Shown here: positions 35,175-43,703 of the stretch, in pieces
Position numbering within the stretch: the first letter of the stretch is position 1
Layout of the letters: each line of letters opens with the position of its first letter
Source: an uncultured Alphaproteobacteria bacterium
GTDB lineage: Bacteria; Pseudomonadota; Alphaproteobacteria; Rhodospirillales; Rhodospirillaceae
Length of the DNA stretch: 64,000 nt
Direction of reading: 5' to 3'
Assembly: GCA_900079695.1 (NCBI GenBank)
Contig: LT599022.1
Location: forward strand, 2,231,001 to 2,295,000
Translations under genes and position numbers: made by a program
The notes under the pieces: generated by a model
What the model saw: only the letters and a program-made list of their open reading frames with translations
Database searches by the model: none
What the model was told of the DNA's origin: nothing

Positions 35175-36692
35175 TCATTTCCACGACGCGGCGTAGAAGC
35201 GCGGCAGTTCGTCGGGCTGCGCGGTGAACGCGAGGTCCTTGGTGAAGGCGTAGTTGGCCGAATACGAGAACAGCGGCAGCACGTAGGCCTTCTCGGAGAT
35301 GCGCTTGAGCGCCTTGCCGTAAAGCTCCAGGCGCTTGCTCTCGTCGACGATCGAGTCCGCTTCCTTCAGCCACGCCGCCACCTCCGGGTCGCGCGAGCGG
35401 TCGTCCCCCGACCCCTTGAAGTAGTTGCCGGTGAAGGCGGAGGCGTCGTTGACCGAATACGAGCCCCAGGTGTTCATGGTGATCGGCGACTTGCCCGCGT
35501 GCAGTTCGCCGCGCATCGCCGGATACTTGAGGAAGTTGAGCTTGGCCTTGATCCCCACCGCCTGAAGATAGCCGATCATCGCCTCGGCGTAGTCGCGCTC
35601 GCGGTAGGCGTACATCTCGGTATCGAAACCGTCGGGATAGCCCGCCTCCTTCAAGAGCGCCTTCGCCCTGGCCGGATCGTAGGCGTACTTGACCACGGTA
35701 TCCTGGACGCAGGCGGTCTGCTCGACGAAGCAGGCGGCGTTCATCACGCGGCTGCCGCCGCGCACCAGATTATCGACCATCGCCTGCCGGTCGATCGCCA
35801 TCGACACCGCCTTGCGCACCCGCTCGTCCTTGAACGGCTTCATCGCCGGGTCGTCGCTCTGCATTTCGAAGATCAGGAAGGCGACGCGCATGGTCTCGGA
35901 CGACAGCACCGAGATTTCGGGCACCGACCGCAGGCTGTCGGCCTGGTCCGACGGCACCCGCCAGATCCAGTCGACGCCGCCGGTCATCAGTTCGGCGACG
36001 CGGCTTTCGCCGTCGGGGATCACGCGGAAGTCGAGCTTGCCGATCTTCGGCTGCCCTTTCGGCCCATCCTTCATGTAGTCGGGGTTCCGCACCATCTTCA
36101 CCCCCTGACCGGAGGTGGCGGACACGATCTTGTAAGGCCCGGTGCCGACCGGCGCCTTCGCGAATCCCTCGATCCCGACCTTCTCGAAGTACGCCTTCGG
36201 GTAGATCGGCACCGCCGCGGCGAGGTATTCCATCGCCGCCGGGAACGGCTCCTTGAGCTTGATCCGCACAGTGTGGGCGTCGACCTTCTCCGCCCCCGCC
36301 ATCCACATCACGTTCTGCTTCGCCACCACCTTGGCTTCGGGGGTGAGGACGTAGTTGACGGTGAAGACGACGTCGTCGGCGGTCAGCGGATCGCCGTTGT
36401 GGAACTTCACGTCGGTGCGCAGCGCGAATTCGAGAGTGGTGGGGTCGACCCACTTCCAACTCTTCGCCAGCAGCGGCACGTACTTGCCGGTCTTGACGTC
36501 GCGCAGCACCAGTCCGTCCCAGACGTGATGCATGAGGATCACGCCCTCGCGCATGTTGTTGTGGTAGGGGCTGACGTTTTCGAGATCGCTGTCGGAGGCG
36601 TAGACGAGGGTGTCGGCGGCCTTGCCCGCGAGCGCCGCGCCGGGAGCGAGGCAAAGGGCGAGGACGGAGCCGAGGAGCGCGGTTCTGAGCAT
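35175..36692 (-). CDS. Peptide ABC transporter substrate-binding protein (DppA-like)
   Basis: A 505-residue periplasmic solute-binding protein of family 5. It has a Sec signal peptide (hydrophobic core at residues 4-20, cleavage after ALA). Family motifs are LAKSWKWVDPTTLEFALR, VKFHNGDPLTADDVVF and NPDYMKDG. It captures peptides or related ligands for the downstream permease and ATPases. It is the first gene of the seven-gene operon and is divergent from a LysR regulator. Confidence 0.93.
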   Translation of the reverse strand: MLRTALLGSVLALCLAPGAALAGKAADTLVYASDSDLENVSPYHNNMREGVILMHHVWDGLVLRDVKTGKYVPLLAKSWKWVDPTTLEFALRTDVKFHNGDPLTADDVVFTVNYVLTPEAKVVAKQNVMWMAGAEKVDAHTVRIKLKEPFPAAMEYLAAAVPIYPKAYFEKVGIEGFAKAPVGTGPYKIVSATSGQGVKMVRNPDYMKDGPKGQPKIGKLDFRVIPDGESRVAELMTGGVDWIWRVPSDQADSLRSVPEISVLSSETMRVAFLIFEMQSDDPAMKPFKDERVRKAVSMAIDRQAMVDNLVRGGSRVMNAACFVEQTACVQDTVVKYAYDPARAKALLKEAGYPDGFDTEMYAYRERDYAEAMIGYLQAVGIKAKLNFLKYPAMRGELHAGKSPITMNTWGSYSVNDASAFTGNYFKGSGDDRSRDPEVAAWLKEADSIVDESKRLELYGKALKRISEKAYVLPLFSYSANYAFTKDLAFTAQPDELPRFYAASWK

Positions 36693-36827
36693 GAGGGCCT
36701 GCCTGCTTGATAAGGGTGGGGGGCGGTTTCGCCCACGATTTAATCAACGCATGCGCACTGTCTCATTTATAGGCAGATGGTGTTTGAACCCGTGGCTGCA
36801 AACAAGCATAATGTTGCGAAGCGAGCC

Positions 36828-36842
36828 TTGCCGATTCGGCAA
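36828..36842. promoter_or_regulatory. Perfect 15-bp LysR-type palindrome
   Basis: TTGCCGA-T-TCGGCAA is a perfect 15-bp palindrome containing a T-N11-A core, the shape of a LysR recognition site. It lies 12 bp before the chosen LysR start and about 140 bp upstream of the peptide-transporter operon. Its position favours the start at 36855 over a longer reading frame from 36777. Confidence 0.5.
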
Positions 36843-36854
36843 CGATCTTCGCAG

Positions 36855-37778
36855 ATGGGAGCGCCGCCCGCCGTGCACAGCGCCGCGATGAAATATTTTC
36901 TCGAAGTCGCCCGCTCGGGCTCGATCGCCGAAGCCTCGGCGCGCCTCAACGTCGCCGCCTCGGCGATCAGCCGCCAGATCGCCCACCTCGAGGCCGAAGT
37001 CGGCGCGAGCCTGTTCGAGCGCCGCGCCCGCGGCATGACGCTCTCCTCGGCGGGCGAGCTGCTCGCCGCCCACGCCCGCCGCGCGCACCTCGATTCCGAG
37101 CGGGTTCTGGCGGAGATCCGCGGCCTCGCACACCTCGGCACCGGGGTCGTCACGGTCGCCACCTCGGAGGGCTTCGCGATCGACCTGCTGCCCGCGGCGA
37201 TCGCCCGCTTCCGCGCCGCCTATGCCGGAATCCGCTTCCGCCTGGAGGCGGTGCCGCCCGCCGAGGTCAGCCGCCGGGTGGCGGACGGCGACGTCGACAT
37301 CGGCCTCACCTTCAGCCTCGCGCCGATTCGCGGCATCCGCATCGAGCGGTCGTGGCCCGCGCCGATTCTCGCGCTGATGCGCGCCGACCACCCGCTCGCG
37401 CAGCGCAAGAGCCTGCGCCTCGCCGAGCTCGCCGCGCACCCGCTGGCGCTGCCCGACAAGGACACCACGATCCGCCAGCTTCTCGATATTTCGGCGGCCG
37501 CCGAGGCGATTCCGATCGAGCCCGCGCTCACCAGCAACTACATGGGCGCGCTCAGGAACTTCAGCCGGTTCGGCGGCGGCGTGTCGCTCACCAGCAGGTT
37601 GTCGGTCTCGCTGCGCTTCGCCGAGGACGGGATGGTGCTGGTGCCGATCGCCGATCCGGGAATGCACGTGCGGCGGATGGAACTGCAGACGATGGCGGAA
37701 CGCACCCTGCCGCACGCCGCGCAGGGCTTCCTCGCCCACCTCGCGCAGACGATCGAACGGCTGCTCGCCGCGCCGTAA
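36855..37778 (+). CDS. LysR family regulator of the peptide transporter operon
   Basis: A 307-residue LysR regulator: winged helix at about 12-70 (MKYFLEVARSGSIAEASARLNVAASAISRQIAHLE) followed by a substrate-binding domain. The reading frame is open back to 36777, but the first 26 residues of that version look non-coding and overlap a probable operator; 36855 gives a normal length, and 36888 is a further alternative. It is divergent from the DppA-like gene and probably its regulator. It ends 9 bp from the convergent HutP-like gene. Confidence 0.87.
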   Translation: MGAPPAVHSAAMKYFLEVARSGSIAEASARLNVAASAISRQIAHLEAEVGASLFERRARGMTLSSAGELLAAHARRAHLDSERVLAEIRGLAHLGTGVVTVATSEGFAIDLLPAAIARFRAAYAGIRFRLEAVPPAEVSRRVADGDVDIGLTFSLAPIRGIRIERSWPAPILALMRADHPLAQRKSLRLAELAAHPLALPDKDTTIRQLLDISAAAEAIPIEPALTSNYMGALRNFSRFGGGVSLTSRLSVSLRFAEDGMVLVPIADPGMHVRRMELQTMAERTLPHAAQGFLAHLAQTIERLLAAP

Positions 37779-37787
37779 GGGCCGGTT

Positions 37788-38204
37788 TCAGATGTGCATG
37801 ATCCCGAAGCCGAAGCGTTCGTGATTGGTGGCGGGGTGGAAGGCGGATTCGCCGTAGGCGGCGATCGCGAGCCAGGTGCCGTCGTTGACGATCGCGACCT
37901 TGAGCTTGAGCTGGCTCTCGCCCGCGACCAGCGGGGTGATGCCGTGGATCGCTTCGAGCCCCGCGTGAATCACCGCGTGCACCTGCCCGGTGTCCTTGGT
38001 CACGACGTTGCCGTGCAGCGCCGACCCCACCAGGGTCTTGACGAAGTTCTTCTGCACGTAGCTGAGCGCACCCGAGACGTAGGTCACCGCGATGCGCAGG
38101 GACGAGCCCCGGCTCAGGGTTTCGATCACCTGCTTCTCGTCGGCGTCGGCAGACATCGCGATCATCATCGCGACCTTGCCGATGCGATTGCTGGGAGTAG
38201 TCAT
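37788..38204 (-). CDS. HutP family RNA-binding regulator
   Basis: A 138-residue protein that matches HutP, the metal- and histidine-dependent RNA antiterminator of the Bacillus hut operon (148 residues). The key motif HAVIHAGLEAIHG (His76, His80, His87) aligns with the Bacillus HALYHATMEALHG, and the C-terminal HERFGFGIMHI aligns with HETFGVGINHI, so the known metal ligands His73, His77 and His138 correspond to His76, His80 and His128. No histidine-use genes are nearby; it follows the malonate operon after a terminator and has its own upstream region. It may control the mad leader; that target is inferred. Confidence 0.85.
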   Translation of the reverse strand: MTTPSNRIGKVAMMIAMSADADEKQVIETLSRGSSLRIAVTYVSGALSYVQKNFVKTLVGSALHGNVVTKDTGQVHAVIHAGLEAIHGITPLVAGESQLKLKVAIVNDGTWLAIAAYGESAFHPATNHERFGFGIMHI

Positions 38205-38281
38205 GTCGTCCTCCGCTCTCTCGCCGGCGACGCATTGGCGCGTTCTTCCGGGGGCCCGAGTGTGGCATCGTTCGCGATAAA

Positions 38282-38296
38282 TGAGAACGATTTTCA
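38282..38296. promoter_or_regulatory. Fur-box-like inverted repeat upstream of the HutP-like gene
   Basis: TGAGAACGATTTTCA matches 11 of 14 defined positions of the 7-1-7 Fur box and lies 78-92 bp upstream of the HutP-like start, in the right place for promoter control. It is the second such site in the window. Motif match only. Confidence 0.35.
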
Positions 38297-38318
38297 CCTG
38301 TCGCGCCGCCACCTCCCG

Positions 38319-38358
38319 AACAATAAACATCGGACCCGGGGCTGGCCCGGGTCCGATG
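38319..38358 (-). terminator. Intrinsic terminator after madM
   Basis: CATCGGACCCGGG pairs with its exact complement over 13 bp around a 5-nt loop (38328-38358), followed on the minus strand by TTTATTGTT. This is the best rho-independent terminator in the malonate region and closes the mad operon 125 nt past the madM stop. The 279-nt gap to the HutP-like gene contains no other gene. Confidence 0.85.
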
Positions 38359-38483
38359 CGCAGGCGTCCGACCACGCCGCTGTTGGGGGAGATCCGTCCG
38401 CGGGACGGGGCTGGGTTGGCCCCGCGGGCGAACCGGCGTGGCCGGAGCGGCCGCGCCGGTCGGGCGCGGCCACGAGGGATGCG

Positions 38484-39257
38484 TCAGCCGACGATCGCGT
38501 TGATCACGAAGTAGCAGACCGACGGACCGACGAGACAGCCGAAGCCGGTGTAGAACGTCGACGTCAGCGCGCCGTAGGGCACGAGCTTCGGATCGGTGGC
38601 TGCGAGGCCCGCGGCGGTGCCCGACGTGGTACCCATCAGGCCGCCGTAGACGGTGGCGGCCGCCGGCGTGGTGAGCCCGAACGGCTTCGCCAGGATCGGC
38701 GTGACCAGCATCACCGCGATCGACTTGACCACGCCCGCGGCGATCGACAACGCGATCACGTCGGAGGTCGCGCCGAGCGCCGCGCCGGTCACCGGCCCGA
38801 CGATGAAGGTGGCGACGCCCGCGCCGATGGTGGTCATCGACACCGCGTCGGTATAGCCGAACGCGTAGGCGACCACCGCGCCGATCGCGAAGTTAAGCGC
38901 CATCGACACCACCAGCGCGAGCACCCCGGCGAGGCCCGCCTTCTTCAGTTCGCGCAGGTCGATGCCGAAGGCGGTGGCGATGATGCAGAAGTCGCGCAGC
39001 ATCGCGCCGCCCATCAGGCCGATGCCCGAGAACAGCGCGACGTCGGCGATGCCCTTCTTGCCGTGGGTGATCTCACCGCCGACGTAGGCGAGGATCAGAC
39101 CGATGACGATCGCGATCGCCGAGCCGTGAACCCGGCCCTTGGTGAGGTTTTTCGACGTCCAGTAGGAAAACCAGGTGATTGCGCCGACGATGACGAAAGC
39201 GGCGATCAGGCCGTTCTTGCTGACCACCTTCAGCACGATATCGCTAAGAAAGTCCAT
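38484..39257 (-). CDS. madM: Malonate transporter subunit MadM
   Basis: A 257-residue membrane protein of about eight helices (LIAAFVIVGAITWFSYW, LMGGAMLRDFCIIATAFG, GLMGTTSGTAAGLAATDPKL) matching MadM of the two-part MadLM malonate importer. With MadL it brings malonate into the cell, probably with Na+ or H+. It is the last gene before the operon terminator, and the L-M order equals that of Malonomonas rubra. Confidence 0.92.
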   Translation of the reverse strand: MDFLSDIVLKVVSKNGLIAAFVIVGAITWFSYWTSKNLTKGRVHGSAIAIVIGLILAYVGGEITHGKKGIADVALFSGIGLMGGAMLRDFCIIATAFGIDLRELKKAGLAGVLALVVSMALNFAIGAVVAYAFGYTDAVSMTTIGAGVATFIVGPVTGAALGATSDVIALSIAAGVVKSIAVMLVTPILAKPFGLTTPAAATVYGGLMGTTSGTAAGLAATDPKLVPYGALTSTFYTGFGCLVGPSVCYFVINAIVG

Positions 39258-39281
39258 AATGTTCGACCCCAGTGAGAATGC

Positions 39282-39671
39282 TCAGTTCGCCGCCTTGGCG
39301 GTCTCGTCGGCTTCGTCCGAAATCGTCAGCTTGGACAGCGGACGGATCAGGAAGAAGCACAGGAACACGGCCGCAAGGCCGCCGATCACGGCAACCCAGC
39401 CGCCCTTCAGCGCCGCGACCACGTTCTGCTGCGCCGCCATCGCGATCACCACCGGGATATACATCGCGTTCCAGAACTGAATTCCGCTTTCGGCGAGCTT
39501 GGAAAGCTGGCCCTTGTCGATCAGCTTGCGGGTGACCAGCACCAGGAACAGCATCGCGAAACCGACGCCGCCGACGTTGGCGGAAATACCCAACATCTTG
39601 CCCAGCAATTCGCCCAGCACGTTCCCCACGATCGCGCACAGGCCCATAATAAAAAGTCCGTAGATGACCAT
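39282..39671 (-). CDS. madL: Malonate transporter subunit MadL
   Basis: A 129-residue membrane protein with about four helices (VIYGLFIMGLCAIVGNVLGELLG, NVGGVGFAMLFLVLVTRKL) matching MadL. It pairs with MadM. The start at 39671 has a GAGGGAG ribosome site 8 nt upstream, which makes it better than the longer frame from 39695. It follows the biotin carrier gene by 85 nt. Confidence 0.92.
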   Translation of the reverse strand: MVIYGLFIMGLCAIVGNVLGELLGKMLGISANVGGVGFAMLFLVLVTRKLIDKGQLSKLAESGIQFWNAMYIPVVIAMAAQQNVVAALKGGWVAVIGGLAAVFLCFFLIRPLSKLTISDEADETAKAAN

Positions 39672-39756
39672 TTCTCGAACTCCCTCAGGAACCACGAAAA
39701 TCCGTGGCGCTCCCCGGGGCGGACGATTCCGTCCCGGGGCCGTTTCTTGATGCGGC

Positions 39757-39966
39757 TTACTCGACCACCATGATCACGGCGCCGGGCTTCAGGCGCGCGC
39801 CGGTCTCGACGGCGATGGAGGTCACGGTGCCGTCGACCGGCGACGGCATCTGGTTCTTCATCTTCATCGCCTCGAGGACGCAGAGGATGTCGCCCTTCTT
39901 CACCGCCTGTCCCTGCGTCACCTTGATCGCGTCGACGGTGCTCGGCATTTTGGCCTTGATATCCAT
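39757..39966 (-). CDS. madF: Malonate decarboxylase biotin carrier protein MadF
   Basis: A 69-residue biotinyl domain standing alone: the biotin-acceptor Lys35 lies in VLEAMKMKN, with the usual PSPVDGTV and GARLKPGAVI strands. In the Malonomonas pathway it takes CO2 from malonyl-ACP through MadC/MadD and hands it to MadB. The start at 39966 has AAGGAGA upstream. Only the biotin-dependent (Mad) pathway has such a carrier; the soluble Mdc enzyme lacks it. Confidence 0.93.
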   Translation of the reverse strand: MDIKAKMPSTVDAIKVTQGQAVKKGDILCVLEAMKMKNQMPSPVDGTVTSIAVETGARLKPGAVIMVVE

Positions 39967-40039
39967 GGTCTTCTCCTTGTGTGAATGTGCCGGCATCGAA
40001 GGCTTTTCCGGCACGGGGGTGGAACACGGCGCCGCGGCC

Positions 40040-40717
40040 TTACAACGCGGCGACAACCTCCTCGCGCGCTATCAGGCGCACGTCGGAAATCTCCTTGAGA
40101 ACCAGGCTGTTCGAGCCCGAGACGAACTCCGCGAGCTTGACCCCGCCGCCCGAGCGCAACAGCACCTCGGCGTCGACGCGAACGTCGCGGTCCGGCAGCG
40201 CGGCGGAAAAGTCTTCGAGCGCGGCGGCGTTGCCGCCCGCGACCACCAGATCGAGATCGGAATCCGCGGTGGTGTAGGGCAGCCCGGTGGCGATCTCCAT
40301 CGCCGCCGAACCGATCACGCCGAGCCGCAGGCCGAGGCGCTCCGCGATCTGCGCGAGGTCGCGCAACGCGGCGCCGATCGCGCCGCCGAGAGCGGCGGCA
40401 CCGCGCGCGACGACGAAAGGATCGGAAAAACCGGCGATCTTGCCGAGCGGCACCGCGATCGCGCTCTTCACCCGCGCGCCCTCGCATCGGAACGGAAAGG
40501 CGACGCCGAGCTGGATCTGGCCCGCGCGCAGCGGCGCGGAGGGGCGCGCGACGATGCCGGGCAGCGGCTGCACCGCCAGCGTGGCGCGCACCCGCGACAC
40601 CGTCGTGCCGTCGCGGAACGGCGGCAGCAGCCCCTCGACCACCTGGGCGGCGAGATCGCCGCGGTCGATGCGGGAGAGGTCGGCGAGATCGTGGCGCGCG
40701 GGCGGCATCCGGGTCAT
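40040..40717 (-). CDS. madK: Phosphoribosyl-dephospho-CoA transferase MadK (MdcG-like)
   Basis: A 225-residue nucleotidyltransferase-fold enzyme that attaches the 2'-(5''-phosphoribosyl)-3'-dephospho-CoA group to the malonate decarboxylase ACP. The metal-binding motif is GSAAMEIATGLPYTTADSDLDL near residue 130-151, with the paired Asp of SDLDL. It overlaps madH by 4 nt (ATGA). The start at 40717 is set by that overlap. Confidence 0.88.
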   Translation of the reverse strand: MTRMPPARHDLADLSRIDRGDLAAQVVEGLLPPFRDGTTVSRVRATLAVQPLPGIVARPSAPLRAGQIQLGVAFPFRCEGARVKSAIAVPLGKIAGFSDPFVVARGAAALGGAIGAALRDLAQIAERLGLRLGVIGSAAMEIATGLPYTTADSDLDLVVAGGNAAALEDFSAALPDRDVRVDAEVLLRSGGGVKLAEFVSGSNSLVLKEISDVRLIAREEVVAAL

Positions 40718-41805
40718 CTCCGCTTGGTCCAGGCCGGGTCGGTCTTCGCGGTGGACGACAGCTCCACCTGCGCCCGCACCAGATCGTCGAACATTCTGGT
40801 CGCCACCGGCCCCGCGAAACGCGGACCTTCGCAGGGCGCGCCCGCGAGGCCGGGGACCAGCATCAACTCGGTGGCAGGAGCATGGGTGCGAAGTTGGGGG
40901 GACACCTTCACGACCCGGCCCTTGATGCGCAGGATGGTGCGCGCCGCCTTGTCGATGCTTTCGCTCGCCGCAAGCGTGGTGGAGAGAACCACGACCTCGT
41001 ATTCGGGGTGCGTGCGGCGGCGACGATACGTCAGGATACTGCCTGCGGGATTGCAGACGTGACCGCTCTCGGCGATCGGGAAACTGTCGGCCATCGGCAG
41101 CCCGCCGACGACCAGTTCGCGGAACCCCTCGCCCGCGGGCGACGGCGCCAGCGAGATGTCGTCGCGCAGGGGCACGCCGTCGAGGGTCAGCCAGCCGAAC
41201 TCCTGGCAGCCGTAGAGGTCGTGGACCTGCCAGCCGACGCTTTCCGCCTCGGGCAGGAGGTCGAGATCGAGGGGCGTGCCGGCGGTGAGGACGACGCACG
41301 CCTTCGGCAGTTCGCCGCCGAAGCCGAGGCGCTTGGCCTCGGCGATCGAGGCGCGGACGAACGAACTCTCGCCGAGGACGATGTCGGGCTTGTCGCGGCA
41401 GACCCGGGCGATGAACGCGTCGCGGCTGGAACGGGAGAGGAAGCTCCAGGAGATCCCCTGACGCTCCAGCGCGGTCTTCGAGAACACGTTGACCAGCGGC
41501 GCATAGGTCACCAGCATGCGCCGCCCGGCGGCGATTCCCAAGGCCTGGAACAGACGCCGGGCGACTTCACAGCGACCTTCGATTTCGCTGTGAACCACTC
41601 CGACGATGTTCTGGAACGCCGAGGACCCGGTGGTGAACGTCAGGTACGCAAGATTGAAGGGGGTGTGCACCTCCTCGATCACATGCGCGGCCGTCGGCCC
41701 CGCGATTCCCTTGTCGGCGAGCGTGCGGCGCGGCATTTCGGCCAGCGACGGCGCGGTCGACAGGGTTTCGGCCAGTTCCTCGAAACGATCCAGATCGTCG
41801 GACAT
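40714..41805 (-). CDS. madH: ACP:acetate ligase MadH
   Basis: A 363-residue enzyme distantly related to AMP-forming acyl ligases (TFTTGSSAFQN near residue 57, LTAGTPLD near 175, YGCQEFGW near 199). In Malonomonas rubra, MadH re-acetylates the free thiol of the ACP with acetate and ATP, which restarts the cycle. Its presence supports the acetyl-S-ACP mechanism here. It lies 17 nt after madD and overlaps madK. Confidence 0.87.
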   Translation of the reverse strand: MSDDLDRFEELAETLSTAPSLAEMPRRTLADKGIAGPTAAHVIEEVHTPFNLAYLTFTTGSSAFQNIVGVVHSEIEGRCEVARRLFQALGIAAGRRMLVTYAPLVNVFSKTALERQGISWSFLSRSSRDAFIARVCRDKPDIVLGESSFVRASIAEAKRLGFGGELPKACVVLTAGTPLDLDLLPEAESVGWQVHDLYGCQEFGWLTLDGVPLRDDISLAPSPAGEGFRELVVGGLPMADSFPIAESGHVCNPAGSILTYRRRRTHPEYEVVVLSTTLAASESIDKAARTILRIKGRVVKVSPQLRTHAPATELMLVPGLAGAPCEGPRFAGPVATRMFDDLVRAQVELSSTAKTDPAWTKRR

Positions 41806-41822
41806 GGATGGGGGTCCTCCGC

Positions 41823-42707
41823 TCAGTGGGCGCCGGGCAGGTAGCGGGAGGCGACCGCGGCGAACTCGCTCTCGACGAGCTTGATCACCTCGGGCCGCAC
41901 CACGCGGCCGCCGCGTTCCGCGCCGAGCGCACCGCGCCCGACCGGGCCGGTGGCCTCGTCGCTCTGGCTCTTCGCCGCGCGCACCAGAGCGACGTGGCGG
42001 GCGACCGCCGCGTGCATGTCCTCGATCTTGGTCACGATCTCCTCGACGCCGCCGAGGCGCGAGAAGAACCGCGGACCGGCGGCGAACACCGGGTTGCCTT
42101 CCGCGAGCTTCTCGAGGGTCTCCATGTCCTTCTTGATGATGCGGGAGATGGAGGTGAGCGGCATCACGTGGATCATCGTGCCGAAATCGCTGTCGAGCGA
42201 CAGGATGTGGTCGGCCTGCAGACCGTGGCAGAGGAACGCGCCCGAGATCGCGCGGCCGATCACCATCGCGATGATCGGGTGTCCGGCGAGGCGGGCCTCG
42301 GCGAGGGCGAGCTGATACGCGCCGGTCGCCTTGTTCATGCCGAAGATCTCCTCGACCTTGCCCGGGCCGTTGCCGGGGGTGTCGACGACGAGGACGATCG
42401 GGCGCTTGTTCGCCTTGGCCGCGGCCTTATCGGCTTCGAGGGTGGCGTACACCGCCTGGGCCATCTTGTAGCCCTCCTCCATGCCGATGATGCCGGCGTA
42501 GACCACCGGGAACTTCTCGTTGAAGGCGTCGGCGTCGCTCGCGATCACGGTGACGGTTTCGCCCTCGAGCTTGGCGGTGCCGACCACCGCGCCCGGACCG
42601 AAGTCCGGATCGTCGAAGGTCTTGGCGCCGACGGTGTTCTCGGTGAAGGTTTGGGGGTCGCAGATCAGGTCGATCGCGGCGCGGCCCTGTCCCAGCAAGG
42701 TATCCAT
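41823..42707 (-). CDS. madD: Malonyl-ACP:biotin carboxyltransferase subunit MadD
   Basis: A 294-residue crotonase-fold carboxyltransferase subunit (VVDTPGNGPGKVEE near residue 110, IGRAISGAFLCHGLQADHIL near 150). With MadC it transfers the free carboxyl of malonyl-S-ACP onto biotin of MadF. The equivalent Mdc subunit is MdcE, but the surrounding madF and madB make this the biotin-dependent version. It lies 24 nt after madC. Confidence 0.9.
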   Translation of the reverse strand: MDTLLGQGRAAIDLICDPQTFTENTVGAKTFDDPDFGPGAVVGTAKLEGETVTVIASDADAFNEKFPVVYAGIIGMEEGYKMAQAVYATLEADKAAAKANKRPIVLVVDTPGNGPGKVEEIFGMNKATGAYQLALAEARLAGHPIIAMVIGRAISGAFLCHGLQADHILSLDSDFGTMIHVMPLTSISRIIKKDMETLEKLAEGNPVFAAGPRFFSRLGGVEEIVTKIEDMHAAVARHVALVRAAKSQSDEATGPVGRGALGAERGGRVVRPEVIKLVESEFAAVASRYLPGAH

Positions 42708-42731
42708 CGAACTCTCCTTATGACTTCGCGG

Positions 42732-43688
42732 TCAGAGCGCGAGACGCTTGACGGTGGCGCGGAATTCGTCGAGCGGCACGTTCGCGAGCGAGACCGGGTC
42801 GGCGTTTCCGGCGTGCTTCCACACGTCGCGGGCGTCCTTCGGCTGCATTTCGGCGGCGAGGGCGACGCCCTTGAGCTGCTTCTCCACCAGCGCCGGGGAG
42901 CCGATGCGGCGCATCGCCTCGAACGCCGAGACCGGCAGCTTGGCGAGCTCCGCCACCTGGGCGCGGAACGCCGCGACGGTGTCGGCGACGATGAAGTTGC
43001 AGTCGCCCATCACATACTTGTGACGGCCGCCGGTGGTGCGGTAGACGAGCGCGCGATCGGCGCTGTCGAACTCGTCCTTGCCCATTTCCTGCTCGATCAC
43101 TTCCGGCCCGGTGAGGCCGAGGCGGCCGAACTCGCTCATCACGATCGCGTCGGTGGCGGCGGCGACGAAGCCCATGCCGCCGAAGCAGCCGACCTTCGAG
43201 CCGATCACGGTGATCACCGGCACCTTGCCGCGGGCGCGCTGGAACTGGTCCATCACCTCGGCATGGGCGAGCAGGCCGGCGTTCGCTTCGTGCAGGCGCA
43301 CGCCGCCGGTTTCGAACGAGATCACCACCACCGGCTTCTCTTCGTCGGCAGCCTTCGGGCATTCGGCGGCGATGCGGTCGGCGAAGGCGATCGCGGCCTT
43401 CAGGGTGCCGACCATCTTCGCGCCGCCGACCTCGCCGACCGCGCCGCCGATGAAGCGGCCTTCCTGCGAGATCACGAACACCGGGGTCTTGCCGATCTTG
43501 CCGACGCCGGTGACGATGCCGTCGTCGAACTCCACCGCCTCGCCCAGCACCTCGAGGTGCGGGCTGGTGCGGCGGTCGAACGGACCGACGAACTCGGTGA
43601 AGGTGCCTTCGTCGACGAGGCCGAGCGCCCGTTCGCGCGCGTTCGATTCGAGGAAGCTCCGATCTTGGAGCATGCTCCACTTGGACAT
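42732..43688 (-). CDS. madC: Malonyl-ACP:biotin carboxyltransferase subunit MadC
   Basis: A 318-residue carboxyltransferase subunit of the acetyl-CoA carboxylase beta type (GTFTEFVGPFDRRTSPH near residue 28, SQEGRFIGGAVGEVGGAKM near 75, SFETGGVRLHEANAG near 123, GGMGFVAAATDAIVMSEFGRLG near 165). It forms the transferase with MadD. It lies 15 nt after madE, as in Malonomonas. Confidence 0.91.
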   Translation of the reverse strand: MSKWSMLQDRSFLESNARERALGLVDEGTFTEFVGPFDRRTSPHLEVLGEAVEFDDGIVTGVGKIGKTPVFVISQEGRFIGGAVGEVGGAKMVGTLKAAIAFADRIAAECPKAADEEKPVVVISFETGGVRLHEANAGLLAHAEVMDQFQRARGKVPVITVIGSKVGCFGGMGFVAAATDAIVMSEFGRLGLTGPEVIEQEMGKDEFDSADRALVYRTTGGRHKYVMGDCNFIVADTVAAFRAQVAELAKLPVSAFEAMRRIGSPALVEKQLKGVALAAEMQPKDARDVWKHAGNADPVSLANVPLDEFRATVKRLAL

Positions 43689-43703
43689 GGGGATTCCTTT
43701 CTC

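Noticed and set aside
36777..36854. N-terminal extension of the LysR gene back to an ATG at 36777
   Set aside because: The added 26 residues do not look like LysR sequence and would place the likely operator inside the gene.
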